NCBI RefSeq assembly: GCF_921293875.1
Contig: NZ_CAKLDI010000001.1
Location: 2,667,915-2,731,914 of the forward strand
DNA length: 64,000 bases
From: Vibrio stylophorae
GTDB lineage: Bacteria; Pseudomonadota; Gammaproteobacteria; Enterobacterales; Vibrionaceae
Direction of reading: 5' to 3'
A program made the position numbers and the translations under genes. The notes under the pieces are model-generated. The model had not been told where the DNA came from. It saw nothing but the letters and a program-made list of their open reading frames with translations, and did not search any database. The stretch's first letter is position 1. Each line of letters opens with the position of its first letter. Of the stretch, positions 48,540-58,062 are shown in pieces.

Positions 48540-49022
48540 ATGGAAAGTAAAGGGTTCACGCTCATTGAGCTGGTGATCGGGATCCTATTGGTTGCCATTT
48601 TAAGTGTAACCGCAATCCCTAAGTTTCTGAGCATGCAGAAAGATGCGCGTATTGCGGTGCTTTATCAGGCAAAAGGTGCCATCGCGACAGCGAATCAACA
48701 GCTCTATGCCAAGGCGATTATTCAATCGCAAGATAAAATCGACAGCACTCGCCTGAATATCGACCTTGACCATGATGGTATCAAAGATGTCGCAGGCTAC
48801 TTTGGTTTGATCAAATACGTGAATCCAGCACGCGAACTTGCTGGCTTAGATCCACGATTAAATATACGCAAGGGCAACATCAATAACCCCGATGCGCCCT
48901 ATTTTTGGATTGGCTTTACCGATCGCCCTTCAAGCACCCAACATCAGTGCTATGTCGCAATCTATTACCCACCTGCGGCCGGTGGTGAAGTGCGCTACAA
49001 AATGTTTAGTGATGATTGCTAA
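48540..49022 (+). CDS. Orphan type IV pilin-like protein
   Basis: 160 residues from the ATG at 48540, preceded by GAGGG. It has a short class III leader, MESKG, cut before FTLIELVIGILLVAILSVTA with the required Gly(-1) and Glu at mature position 5. A PKF kink follows, then a globular head. Two C-terminal cysteines (HQCYVAIYY ... FSDDC) could close the D-loop. MSHA pilins look similar. It stands alone, 40 kb from pilMNOPQ; assembly by those proteins or by an MSHA or secretion system elsewhere is possible. Confidence 0.82.
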   Translation: MESKGFTLIELVIGILLVAILSVTAIPKFLSMQKDARIAVLYQAKGAIATANQQLYAKAIIQSQDKIDSTRLNIDLDHDGIKDVAGYFGLIKYVNPARELAGLDPRLNIRKGNINNPDAPYFWIGFTDRPSSTQHQCYVAIYYPPAAGGEVRYKMFSDDC

Positions 49023-49049
49023 TATCGACGGCTAGATAAGTCCTAATAT

Positions 49050-49409
49050 TTAACTCTTACCTTCTGCAAGTTTGTAAAAATCACCACAGAATGTTTTTTG
49101 GCTCTCTTTGCTCTCAGCCAAAAACTGTCCACTTAGCGCATTGATATGTATCGCGAACACTTTACTTTCTTGCTCTGGCCAATGCTCAATATCGGCGTAA
49201 TGCGGCGCAAATTGCTCCCATGAATCACCAATCACCTGCGCTCTTTGTTGATCGCCCATATCCAAATACAGAGACTGACACAAGCTATGGGCACTATACA
49301 AAATCGCCAGCTCTTTCATCTTGTCACTTTGTTGCGTGACCTGTGATGCAAATGCCGAAGAAGCCGTCGCCACGCTCAAAATCAATCCTGCAATCCATCC
49401 TGTTTTCAT
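49050..49409 (-). CDS. Secreted protein of unknown function
   Basis: 119 residues: signal peptide at 1-22 (ending SAFAS), then a mostly helical mature domain with two cysteines (SLCQSLYLDMG and KTFCGDFYK) that may pair. No family recognised. It stands alone between the pilin and phoA. Confidence 0.65.
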   Translation of the reverse strand: MKTGWIAGLILSVATASSAFASQVTQQSDKMKELAILYSAHSLCQSLYLDMGDQQRAQVIGDSWEQFAPHYADIEHWPEQESKVFAIHINALSGQFLAESKESQKTFCGDFYKLAEGKS

Positions 49410-49598
49410 TGAACCTCCAAGCTCTATTTATTGATGCTTGTTGGTAAATTTAGGCACCTTCGGGGCAATTCACTGCCTCATCCCTGCAACATCGAGGCAG
49501 TTTGCAATTCAATAGATGTTTTGGACCATGCCAAGCCTCACATCGGTGATAACTTGAAATTACAATCACCACAGCTATTGCCGATGGTTAGCCACGAC

Positions 49599-49622
49599 AA
49601 AAAAGCCGCTTTCGCGGCTTAT
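49599..49622 (-). terminator. Terminator after phoA
   Basis: Stem aagccgc/gcggctt (49603-49609 with 49614-49620), loop tttc. A run of six T follows on the minus strand, 37 bases beyond the phoA stop. Confidence 0.85.
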
Positions 49623-49656
49623 AAAAATAGTTCATCACCCTATCCACTACGGGTAA

Positions 49657-51174
49657 TTATGGCGCGGCATTCATTCCCAGCGCCTCGCGCATCACATGGT
49701 AGATATAGTGCTGTTCCACCACGCCTTGGAACAACCAAGCTTTAGGGCCACTGGCTAAAATCGCCACATCCTCACCTGAGTGCGTTTCTGATGCTGCCAG
49801 TGGGACCAGTGCTTGCTGCAAATAATCCAATTGCTGCACCTGCTGCTCATTGAGCTTGCTTCGTTCACCCGCTTGCGCGCCTGGGCCATTGCCGTAGGCA
49901 AGCGTGGTGTAAGGTTTGCCGTCATCACCCAAATTCAGTTTGCCCTGCTTTTTCGACAAGCCCAAAATCGGGTTACCGCGATCAGCGTAGCCATTGGCGA
50001 TTAGAGTATGCGCATGGTCAGCGGTGACGATAATCAGGGTTTCTTGTGGATTGGTCATGGCAAGCGCCTGCGCTATCGCCGCGTCAAAAGCCAAGGTGTC
50101 CTGCAACGCACGGGCAGCATTGCCGGCATGGTGCGCATGGTCAATGCGCCCCGCTTCCACCATCAGCACATAACCTTGCTGATCGCGTGAAAGCATCTCA
50201 ACCGCAAGTTTTGTCATTTCAGCAAGCGATGGCTCTTTGCTTGAATCGCGATCCGCTTCGTACTGCATATGGCTTGGTTCAAACAACCCCAGAACTCGCT
50301 CAGGTAGATTCTTCGAGACCGCATCAAAACCAGCCTTATTCCATACATACTCACCCTGAGGATAACGCTGCTGCCACTGGGCAATCAGATCTTGGCCATC
50401 TTTGCGTTTCCCTTTTTTATCCGCATATTCAGGGTCGTTTTGACTATTAAGCATCAACTCTCGACGCCCGCCACCCAAAACCACCTCAAGGCCATTGCCC
50501 CAATCAAAATCCACCAGCTGCTGAGCGATATCCACACAGCCCTGTTTTTTGGCAATTGGTGTCATTGCAGCATCATTTTCCCAGCCGCGATCAGCGCTAT
50601 GTGCATAGGCCGTGGCCGGTGTTGCGTGGGTAATGCGCGCGGTGCTCACAACACCAATGGCGCGTCCTTGCTGGGCGGCACTTTCAAACAAAGTTTCCAC
50701 TTGGTTACCCTTGAGGGTATTACAAAAACCCCGCTGCACTTTGTCGTTACCGCTAATCACCCCTGCTTTGGTTTTTACCCCTGCGACCATGGCCGTCGCG
50801 GTACCCGCTGAATCCGGGGTTTGCATATCGGTATTGTAGGTTTTAGAAAGCGCTACATGGGGTAAGCTTTCCAGCACCAAGCTGTGCTCTTCACCTGTCA
50901 TGCCCTGCTGCTGACCTTGATAGATACGCGCTGCTGTTAAGGTGCCTACGCTCATCCCATCACCGATAAATAGGATGATATTTTTTGCGGGTTTATCGAT
51001 GGGACGTTTTGCTTTGGCCGCAGCAAGTGCTTGCTGACCGCTTTGATACCAACTGTCTTTGACCTGCGGTAATGCCGCTTGAGATAAATTGGCATTATTT
51101 GGCATAGTTGCCGCTGTTGCACAGACCAGCGCACTGGATGTCATCAGCATAGTTGCTAAACCGATGCGTTTCAT
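49657..51174 (-). CDS. phoA: Alkaline phosphatase
   Basis: Periplasmic phosphomonoesterase for phosphate scavenging. 505 residues: signal peptide at 1-22, metal-binding LFIGDGMSVGTLTAAR (about 70-85), nucleophile serine in TPDSAGTATAMVAG (about 120-133), metal ligands EAGRIDHAHHAGN (about 335-347) and TADHAHT (about 380-386), and a late His in ETHSGEDVAI (about 470). All zinc/magnesium ligand motifs are present. No convincing Pho box seen upstream. Confidence 0.92.
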   Translation of the reverse strand: MKRIGLATMLMTSSALVCATAATMPNNANLSQAALPQVKDSWYQSGQQALAAAKAKRPIDKPAKNIILFIGDGMSVGTLTAARIYQGQQQGMTGEEHSLVLESLPHVALSKTYNTDMQTPDSAGTATAMVAGVKTKAGVISGNDKVQRGFCNTLKGNQVETLFESAAQQGRAIGVVSTARITHATPATAYAHSADRGWENDAAMTPIAKKQGCVDIAQQLVDFDWGNGLEVVLGGGRRELMLNSQNDPEYADKKGKRKDGQDLIAQWQQRYPQGEYVWNKAGFDAVSKNLPERVLGLFEPSHMQYEADRDSSKEPSLAEMTKLAVEMLSRDQQGYVLMVEAGRIDHAHHAGNAARALQDTLAFDAAIAQALAMTNPQETLIIVTADHAHTLIANGYADRGNPILGLSKKQGKLNLGDDGKPYTTLAYGNGPGAQAGERSKLNEQQVQQLDYLQQALVPLAASETHSGEDVAILASGPKAWLFQGVVEQHYIYHVMREALGMNAAP

Positions 51175-51211
51175 TGCTCACTCCTTTGTTATGATTGCGC
51201 TCAGCTTGGCC

Positions 51212-51253
51212 AAAAAAAATGACACCGAAGTGACAGGTACTTCGGTGTCATGA
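51212..51253 (-). terminator. Terminator after the arg operon
   Basis: Thirteen-base perfect stem (51219-51231 with 51239-51251; atgacaccgaagt), loop gacaggt. Eight T follow on the minus strand. It lies 90 bases after the argH stop. Confidence 0.88.
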
Positions 51254-51342
51254 ACAATTCATCATGTGACAGTTGCGTGACTATCAATCCCGCTTAAAGA
51301 GCACGAGATGATTCGGCTATCGTCAATCTCACGCCATCAATC

Positions 51343-53220
51343 TCAGGCAACGTGATGGCGGCTGATCAGCATCTCCTGATCCAGCACAATCTCCAAGGCC
51401 ACTTCATCACAAGCATGTTGACGTGGGCAGCGATCGCAATCTTTCATCACTTTTTCTGGCAGCAATGCTTTTGAGGTAGCGCAGAATCCCTGCTTCATAA
51501 AGAATTCAGGCACTCGCGTCAGCACAAACACTCGGCTAATCGCCATTTGACTGGCTTTGCGCAGCATATGCTGCACCAATGCCGCGCCTTGCCCTTGATT
51601 TTGCCAGCCGGCTTCCACACCCAAAGAGCGAATTTCGGCTAGGCCAGAGTCATAGACATAAAGTGAGGCACAGCCCGTCACTTCACCATGCTGCTCGGTG
51701 ACCGCAAATGAGCCCACATCGCGCACCAATTCATTGCGGTTGCGTGGTAGGTTTTCACCTAAGTTCGCCCAGTAAGAAACCATGCCCTCAATGGCATCCA
51801 AGTCGGTGAGACGAGCCGCGCGAATTTTCACCTGAGGTGAGTAACGCGCTTCCAAACGTTTCTCCGCTTGCTCGATAGCATAGGCCACTTGATGTGGTGC
51901 GACGCCACCTTTTGCCGAGCGTTTTTGCAGGCAAGACTCAATGGTCAAAATTGGATAGACATCATTCTCAATGACGCTTGAGAAGGCTTTGAGTTCAGCC
52001 AGAGATAACTCTTCCAAAGCGCAACCTTTGGCAATAGCACCAACCACAGCGACACCAACAATATGGTGCGCTTCACGGAATGGAATACCCTTGGCAACCA
52101 AGTAATCCGCCAGCTCTGTGGCATTGGCGTAGCCTTGCATCGCCGCTTCTAAGGCGCGCTCTTTGTTGATTTGAATGCCATCAAAGCACAACGCCGCCAT
52201 CTCGATACAATCATGCCAAGTATCCAAAGCGTCAAATAGACCCTCTTTGTCTTCCTGCATATCTTTGTTGTAAGCCAATGGCAGAGCTTTCACCGTCATC
52301 ATCATGCCCGCCAATGAACCATAGACTCGGCCACATTTACCGCGAATCAGCTCTAAGGCATCTGGGTTTTTCTTTTGTGGCATCAAGGATGAGCCAGAGG
52401 TGACGGTGTCAGACAACTCAATAAAGTTCGACTCACCGCTGTTGTAGAAGATCATATCTTCTGCAAGACGCGAAAGGTGAATCATGGAAAGCGAGGCAAC
52501 GGACATCAGCTCCATCACATGGTCGCGATCAGATACGGAATCCAAGCTGTTGCGCGTTGCGCGAGCAAAGCCTAGGCTGTGCGCCAAGGCTTCGCGGTCG
52601 ATCGGGTAAGCGGTGCCCGCAAGCGCACCTGAACCCAATGGACAGGTATCGAGACGCTCCAGCGCATCTTGCAAACGCGAGTAATCACGCTCAAACATCT
52701 CGACATAAGCTAAACACCAGTGCGCAAAGGTTACTGGCTGCGCACGTTGCAAGTGGGTGTAACCCGGAAGAACCGTGGCTTGATGTTCTGAAGCCACACG
52801 TACCAATTGAGATTGCAGCGTATCCAAGGTCAGCAGCAATTGCTGACCTTGCTGACGACACCACAATTTGAGATCCGTCGCGACCTGATCATTACGCGAG
52901 CGACCGGTATGTAATTTCTTACCCAAATCGCCGACGCGGTTGATCAACTGCTGCTCGACCCAACTATGAATATCTTCGGCATCGGATTGGAGAATCTGTT
53001 CAGGATCCTCCATCACCGCCAATTTGATTTCATTGAGGGCAAGTTCAAGCCGCTGCTGCTCATCCTCACTTAGCACATTGACTTGGCATAGGGCCTTGGA
53101 CCATGCAATTGAACCGACAATATCTTGCTCGGCCAATCGGTAGTCAAACCGAAGCGAATCATTAAACTGCTTAAACCGCGTATCTGCTGCTTGACTAAAC
53201 CGTCCACCCCATAACGCCAT
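51343..53220 (-). CDS. argH: Argininosuccinate lyase fused to an N-acetylglutamate synthase domain, ArgH(A)
   Basis: 625 residues. The first 460 are a complete argininosuccinate lyase: [12 protein letters not shown] near 110, catalytic segment [16 protein letters not shown] near 280. From about 465 to the end is a GNAT acetyltransferase like the short-form N-acetylglutamate synthases: [16 protein letters not shown], acetyl-CoA loop [12 protein letters not shown], then the Cys motif [15 protein letters not shown]. Thus one protein carries the first and last steps of arginine synthesis, a fusion known from Vibrio and Moritella. Last gene of argC-argB-argG-argH. Confidence 0.95.
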   Translation of the reverse strand: MALWGGRFSQAADTRFKQFNDSLRFDYRLAEQDIVGSIAWSKALCQVNVLSEDEQQRLELALNEIKLAVMEDPEQILQSDAEDIHSWVEQQLINRVGDLGKKLHTGRSRNDQVATDLKLWCRQQGQQLLLTLDTLQSQLVRVASEHQATVLPGYTHLQRAQPVTFAHWCLAYVEMFERDYSRLQDALERLDTCPLGSGALAGTAYPIDREALAHSLGFARATRNSLDSVSDRDHVMELMSVASLSMIHLSRLAEDMIFYNSGESNFIELSDTVTSGSSLMPQKKNPDALELIRGKCGRVYGSLAGMMMTVKALPLAYNKDMQEDKEGLFDALDTWHDCIEMAALCFDGIQINKERALEAAMQGYANATELADYLVAKGIPFREAHHIVGVAVVGAIAKGCALEELSLAELKAFSSVIENDVYPILTIESCLQKRSAKGGVAPHQVAYAIEQAEKRLEARYSPQVKIRAARLTDLDAIEGMVSYWANLGENLPRNRNELVRDVGSFAVTEQHGEVTGCASLYVYDSGLAEIRSLGVEAGWQNQGQGAALVQHMLRKASQMAISRVFVLTRVPEFFMKQGFCATSKALLPEKVMKDCDRCPRQHACDEVALEIVLDQEMLISRHHVA

Positions 53221-53263
53221 GGTGATTCTCCTTGTTACTCAACTTGCTCAGTGCTGGTGTTAT

Positions 53264-54472
53264 TTATTTGTTTTTTTCGTTTAGTGCGCGAATACGACTT
53301 GCCAATGAGTACAGGCGAATGAAGCCTTCCGCGTGGCTGTGATCGTACACCTCATCCTCGCCAAAGGTAGCGAACTCTTCGCTGTACAGGCTATTGGTTG
53401 AGCGTTTTTGGACGGCGGTCACTTGGCCCTTGTAAAGTTTCAGCACAACATCACCGGTCACGCCCTGTGCCAATGAATCTGCTGCGGCCAAAATTGACTG
53501 GCAAAGTGGTGTAAACCAACGGCCATCGTAAACAAGGTGAGAAGCTTTAAGACCCAACTCTTCGCGGAACATAAAGGACTCTTTGTCCAATACCAACTGC
53601 TCAACCGCGCGCAGTGCTTCCATGATGATGGTGCCCCCTGGGGTTTCATAGCAGCCGCGAGACTTCATGCCCACCAAACGGTTCTCAACGATGTCGATAC
53701 GACCTACGCCATGTTTGGCACCTTTGTCGTTCAAGGTTTTCAGCACTTGGTATGGGCTCATGGCAACGCCATCCACAGAGATCACGCGACCATTTTCAAC
53801 GCCCAATGTCACCAACTCGCTTTGATCCGGCGCTTGCTCTGGATCTGTGGTCCATACCCAGCAAAGCTCGTTCGGTTGGTTCCAAGTATTTTCAAGCACG
53901 CCACCTTCAGTGGAGATGTGCCATGCGTTAGCATCACGTGAATAGATTTTCTCTAGGCTCGCAGTACATGGAATCTGACGCTCAGCCAGATAATCAAGTA
54001 GCGCTTCACGGCTACGTAGATTCCACTCACGCCATGGCGCAATCACTTTCAAGTTTGGCGCAATGGCAGCAAAAGCACCTTCAAAGCGCACTTGGTCGTT
54101 ACCCTTACCAGTACAGCCGTGACATAGCGCATCAGCGCCAAGTTTTAGCGCCAACTCAGCTTGTGCTTTAGCGATAATCGGACGTGCCATTGAAGTACCC
54201 AGCAGGTATTTGCCTTCATAAAGGGCACCTGTGGTGAGCGTTGGGTAGATGTAATCTGCCACCATCTCTTCTTTCAAATCTTCGATATAGCAAGCAGATG
54301 CGCCTGAGGCGATCGCTTTGGCTTCAATGCCTTCCAGCTCAGCTTCACCTTGGCCGACATCGGCGACAAAGGCGATTACTTCGCAATCATAGTTTTCCTT
54401 CAACCATGGAATAATGGCTGAGGTATCCAAACCACCTGAATAAGCTAGAACCACTTTATTAATCTTGCTCAT
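53264..54472 (-). CDS. argG: Argininosuccinate synthase
   Basis: Joins citrulline and aspartate with ATP. 402 residues, the usual length; PP-loop [11 protein letters not shown] at 9-19, the ATP-binding [15 protein letters not shown] stretch near 117 and the ARPIIAKAQ segment near 95. It sits 27 bases after argB and 43 before argH in the operon. Confidence 0.97.
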   Translation of the reverse strand: MSKINKVVLAYSGGLDTSAIIPWLKENYDCEVIAFVADVGQGEAELEGIEAKAIASGASACYIEDLKEEMVADYIYPTLTTGALYEGKYLLGTSMARPIIAKAQAELALKLGADALCHGCTGKGNDQVRFEGAFAAIAPNLKVIAPWREWNLRSREALLDYLAERQIPCTASLEKIYSRDANAWHISTEGGVLENTWNQPNELCWVWTTDPEQAPDQSELVTLGVENGRVISVDGVAMSPYQVLKTLNDKGAKHGVGRIDIVENRLVGMKSRGCYETPGGTIIMEALRAVEQLVLDKESFMFREELGLKASHLVYDGRWFTPLCQSILAAADSLAQGVTGDVVLKLYKGQVTAVQKRSTNSLYSEEFATFGEDEVYDHSHAEGFIRLYSLASRIRALNEKNK

Positions 54473-54499
54473 TGTTTTTTCTCCTTGGCGGGCGCCTGA

Positions 54500-55324
54500 T
54501 TACTGAGCAGTCGCCGATACTGAAATTTGTTCCATCATGTGTGTTTTTGCTGGTGAAAATTGTGTGCCAATGGCCTCACCTGCAAACAGTGCATTCAGTT
54601 TTTGAGCATCGCGCCAACTGGCGATCTCAATGGTCTTTCCTAAGGCGTTGGCCGCTTCAAATGCCGCTTCCACCTTGACGATCATGCCGTCAGTAATGAC
54701 GCCATCATCGATCATCTGTTGTGCTTTCTCTTCGGTCAGGTGACTTTGCAATACGCCTTGGCCATCCAATACCCCAGGGACATCGGATAAAAACACCAAA
54801 TCAGCTTGAATCGCTGCGGCAACCGCCACCGCGGCTTGATCACCATTGACATTCATCAGCTGACCTTGGTCATCGAGGCCAATACAACTGATGATGGGCA
54901 ATACGTTTTGCGCTAAAAGCGCATGCAGCAAGGTGCCATCACCTGCTTTGGCATCACCCACGGCGCCGAGCGCAGGATCCATTTGGCTAATGTGACACAA
55001 GCCACCATCAGCCAAACTCATGCCAATGGAAGGAACCGCCGCACGTACCGCTTCGCCTTGCAGCAGCTTATTGGCGGTACCCGCTAGGGCGCCCGCCATA
55101 TAAGGCACTTGCTCAAAAGGGGTGACGCGCAGACCGTTGCGCTTTTGGGTGGTAAAGCCAAGCTTAGCGCTCAGCTCATCGACCAGATAACCACCGCCAT
55201 GCACGAGCACTAAAGGGCGATTCCCTTCACTGCGATAGCTGGCAATGGTTTGAAATAACTGACTCAGCAACGCGGTATCTGCAAGCACCGCGCCGCCCAA
55301 TTTCATCACTAAAGGAGTGCTCAT
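54500..55324 (-). CDS. argB: Acetylglutamate kinase
   Basis: Second step of arginine synthesis. 274 residues of the amino-acid-kinase fold: catalytic Lys in VMKLGGAVL (about 5-13), [12 protein letters not shown] near 40-51, and [11 protein letters not shown] near 158. It follows argC by 24 bases. The last 20 residues ([19 protein letters not shown]) extend past the usual end of the E. coli protein (258). Confidence 0.96.
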   Translation of the reverse strand: MSTPLVMKLGGAVLADTALLSQLFQTIASYRSEGNRPLVLVHGGGYLVDELSAKLGFTTQKRNGLRVTPFEQVPYMAGALAGTANKLLQGEAVRAAVPSIGMSLADGGLCHISQMDPALGAVGDAKAGDGTLLHALLAQNVLPIISCIGLDDQGQLMNVNGDQAAVAVAAAIQADLVFLSDVPGVLDGQGVLQSHLTEEKAQQMIDDGVITDGMIVKVEAAFEAANALGKTIEIASWRDAQKLNALFAGEAIGTQFSPAKTHMMEQISVSATAQ

Positions 55325-55348
55325 CCTTGCACCTCACTTACAACTGAA

Positions 55349-56365
55349 TTAACCCAAAAGGGCGGTGGTCATGGCAAAGCCAAAACGAATATTCAAGCAC
55401 TGCATCGCTTGGCTTGAGGCACCTTTGAGCAGGTTATCAATGGCTGATGACAAAATGATATGTTGGCCTTTGACCTGCCAGCCAATATCGCAAAATGGCG
55501 TTTGTTGCACATTTTGTAGCTTGGCCATGCCTTCAACCAAACGCACTAAAGGCTGCATTTGATAAGCATCAGCCATTACAGCATTCACTTGCTCAAGGGT
55601 CACGTTATGTGCCAACTTGGCAGTAATGGTGGCTAAAATGCCGCGCTTAAAATTGCCCAGATGCGGGGTGAAAATCACTTCGGTCACCAGATGCTCAGCG
55701 ATCTCTGGTTGGTGACGATGGGTAAAAACACCATAAGGATGTAGGCTGACTTCGCAAAAGCTATTGGTCATGCTGGCTTTACGACCCGCACCAGAAACAC
55801 CACTCACGGCGTTAATCACAGGCCATTGCGCTAAATCCAGTAAGCCACCTTCAATCAAAGGCTTGAGTGCTAATTGCGAGGCCGTTGGGTAACAACCCGG
55901 CACCGCGATCAGCTGCGCTTTGGCGATCGCATCGCTATTCCATTCAGCCAAGCCATAGGCTGCTTGTGCCAACCAGTCTTGATGCTGGTGTTTAAAACCA
56001 TAAAACTCATCGTAAAAACCACCGCGCTGTACGCGGTAAGCACCTGATAGATCAAACACCACACAATTGGCAGCAAGGAAAATCGGCGCCAAGTCATGGC
56101 TTACTTCATGGACGGTGGCCAAAAATACCACATCAGCATCCGCTGCAACTGCGGCTGGATCTGTCAGGGGTAATACCGGCGCATCCACTTGACCAAGCAA
56201 GGTACCGTGCAATGCACTCATCGCTTTGCCGGCATCTTGACTGCCCGCAGACACATATAAACCATCTAATGAAAGGTGTGGGTGGCGTTTAACCATTAAT
56301 GCCAGTTCGGCACCTGTGTAACCGCTCGCACCAATAATCACAGTTGATAAAGTGATTCCGTCCAT
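55349..56365 (-). CDS. argC: N-acetyl-gamma-glutamyl-phosphate reductase
   Basis: NADP-dependent reductase, 338 residues. The Rossmann loop [12 protein letters not shown] (about 11-22), catalytic cysteine in [13 protein letters not shown] (Cys near 155) and the HRHQPEI segment are visible. First gene of the minus-strand arg operon, facing argE across a 334-base regulatory gap. Confidence 0.97.
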   Translation of the reverse strand: MDGITLSTVIIGASGYTGAELALMVKRHPHLSLDGLYVSAGSQDAGKAMSALHGTLLGQVDAPVLPLTDPAAVAADADVVFLATVHEVSHDLAPIFLAANCVVFDLSGAYRVQRGGFYDEFYGFKHQHQDWLAQAAYGLAEWNSDAIAKAQLIAVPGCYPTASQLALKPLIEGGLLDLAQWPVINAVSGVSGAGRKASMTNSFCEVSLHPYGVFTHRHQPEIAEHLVTEVIFTPHLGNFKRGILATITAKLAHNVTLEQVNAVMADAYQMQPLVRLVEGMAKLQNVQQTPFCDIGWQVKGQHIILSSAIDNLLKGASSQAMQCLNIRFGFAMTTALLG

Positions 56366-56491
56366 GAATTTCTCTCGTATTCCGTTATGCTGGGGTGTGA
56401 ATGTGGATTCAGTCAGGTATGCTGCCTAATCAGGCGTCTGAACAATCCAAGGGCAAGCCATCGGCCAATGCTGATTAGCATCGTCGAAGGG

Positions 56492-56509
56492 AATGAATAG
56501 TTATGATGG
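56492..56509. promoter_or_regulatory. Candidate ARG box on the argC side
   Basis: aaTGAATagttATGATgg matches eight of ten core positions of the ArgR box (TGAAT-N4-ATTCA). It lies 130 bases upstream of argC, nearer to that gene than the other boxes. Weak on its own. Confidence 0.4.
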
Positions 56510-56589
56510 CTTGGTGATGCATCGAATGTCCCTATCGCTTTTCCGCTAGCTTTCCGCTAAATACGCAGACAATTCAAATTTTCCTTTTA

Positions 56590-56651
56590 TTGAAAAGCGG
56601 TCTGTGTATTATTATTCACTAAAAATGCATTTGTATGTTTACTTATTCACC
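56590..56651. promoter_or_regulatory. ArgR operators and argE promoter region
   Basis: A box at 56603-56620 reads TGTAT-tatt-ATTCA (one mismatch to the ArgR core). A weaker one at 56634-56651 reads TGTTT-actt-ATTCA. A possible argE promoter, TTGAAA (56590-56595) with TATTCA (56613-56618), spacer 17, overlaps the first box, which would fit repression by ArgR with arginine. Divergent argE/argCBH control from one region is known in E. coli. Confidence 0.6.
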
Positions 56652-56699
56652 TTCGTCTGTCAACAGGAATGACAACAAAAAATCAGGGATGGTATAAAA

Positions 56700-57836
56700 A
56701 TGAAGTTACCGCAATTTACCCAGCTCTACAGCCAGTTGATTGGCACCGCATCCATCAGCGCCACCGAGTCCAGTTGGGACCAAAGTAATCAGCAAGTGAT
56801 CGCGCTTTTAGCCAGTTGGCTCAGCGATCAAAACTTTCAGTGCCAAATTGATGAAGTTGCGCCGGGTAAATTTAATCTACTGGCCAAACGTGGCGAAGGC
56901 GATGGTGGCCTGATGCTTTCTGGCCACTCAGATACCGTGCCCTTTGATGCTGGCCGTTGGGACACTGACCCTTTTACGCTCACCGATAAAGATCAGCGTT
57001 TTTATGGCTTAGGTACCGCCGATATGAAGGGATTTTTTGCCTTTATTGTTGAGGCGCTGAAATCCTTTGAAGGCCAAGCATTTCAAAAACCTCTCTATAT
57101 ACTGGCCACCTGCGATGAAGAAACCTCCATGGCTGGCGCGCGTTACTTTGTTGAACATCAACCCGTCAAACCTGATTTCTGTGTGATTGGCGAGCCCACC
57201 GACTTAGTGCCGATTTTTGCCCACAAGGGACACCTCTCCACCGCCATTCGCATCACCGGTAAATCAGGGCACTCCTCCAACCCAGCCTTGGGCGTCAATG
57301 CGCTGGAGATTATGAATGAAGTGCTCACCGTGCTGCTGGCGGCTAAGCAAACGCTGCAGCAAAAATTTAATCACCCCGGTTTTACCATTCCACAACCGAC
57401 CTTGAACCTCGGTCATATTCACGGCGGCGATAGCTCCAATCGCATCTGTGGCTGCTGCGAATTGCACTATGATATTCGTCCACTACCAGGGTTAAGCCTT
57501 GCGGCACTCGATGAGATCATTGAGCAAGCCTTAGCACCCGTCAAAGCGCGCTGGCCTGGCCGTATCGAAGCTTTTGCCCTACATGAGCCCATTCCGGGTT
57601 ACGAGTTTTCTGGCGACCCAAGCTATCTTCAACAACTCGCAGAAATCAGCGGACAAACGCCCACCAGCGTCAACTACTGCACCGAAGCAGCCTTTTTACA
57701 AGAAAGTTGTCCCACCTTGGTGCTTGGCCCCGGATCCATCGACCAAGCGCATCAGCCCAATGAGTTTATCGAGCAGCGCTATATCGCACCGACGATTCAT
57801 CTTATTAGCCAGTTGATTCAGCGTTTTTGTTGCTAA
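56700..57836 (+). CDS. argE: Acetylornithine deacetylase
   Basis: Zinc M20 peptidase-family enzyme releasing ornithine from N-acetylornithine. 378 residues with the first metal histidine in [11 protein letters not shown] (about 78-88), the bridging Asp in GTADMKGFF (about 109-117), catalytic Glu pair DEETSMAG near 140 and the last His near QAHQPNEFI (about 350). Linear-pathway enzyme, in keeping with an ArgA-type domain on ArgH. Divergent from argC. Confidence 0.96.
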   Translation: MKLPQFTQLYSQLIGTASISATESSWDQSNQQVIALLASWLSDQNFQCQIDEVAPGKFNLLAKRGEGDGGLMLSGHSDTVPFDAGRWDTDPFTLTDKDQRFYGLGTADMKGFFAFIVEALKSFEGQAFQKPLYILATCDEETSMAGARYFVEHQPVKPDFCVIGEPTDLVPIFAHKGHLSTAIRITGKSGHSSNPALGVNALEIMNEVLTVLLAAKQTLQQKFNHPGFTIPQPTLNLGHIHGGDSSNRICGCCELHYDIRPLPGLSLAALDEIIEQALAPVKARWPGRIEAFALHEPIPGYEFSGDPSYLQQLAEISGQTPTSVNYCTEAAFLQESCPTLVLGPGSIDQAHQPNEFIEQRYIAPTIHLISQLIQRFCC

Positions 57837-57844
57837 ATATGTGC

Positions 57845-57868
57845 GCCGCCAAACCTTGTTTTGGCGGC
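57845..57868 (+). terminator. Possible hairpin after argE
   Basis: Inverted repeat gccgccaaa/tttggcggc (57845-57853 with 57860-57868), 9 bases past the stop region. No T-run follows, so it is a weak terminator at best or an mRNA-stabilising hairpin. Confidence 0.4.
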
Positions 57869-57980
57869 AAAATCACCCTAACCCCTTCAAAATGACGGTG
57901 AAAGTTACTTTCACTGATATTCAGGATTCCTGATAAAAATCAAATATCGCTCACTTTTTTCTGCATTTTTGCGAACGGAA

Positions 57981-58010
57981 TTGACCTTTTAGCGTGAATT
58001 TAGCTACATT
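57981..58010 (+). promoter_or_regulatory. Candidate promoter of ppc
   Basis: TTGACC (57981-57986) and TACATT (58005-58010) with an 18-base spacer, leaving a leader of about 45 bases to the start codon. Confidence 0.55.
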
Positions 58011-58062
58011 GTATTTCCGCCTCAGTGACGAGGTTGTAATTAATTTACGGGATGGAGATGTT

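Noticed and set aside
49050-49409. Possible toxin-antitoxin or effector role for the small secreted protein
   Set aside because: Only a signal peptide and two Cys are visible; no partner gene or toxin motif.
57994-58062. 23-codon N-terminal extension of Ppc
   Set aside because: Includes the likely -10 element; the ATG at 58063 matches the family start and has GGAG upstream.
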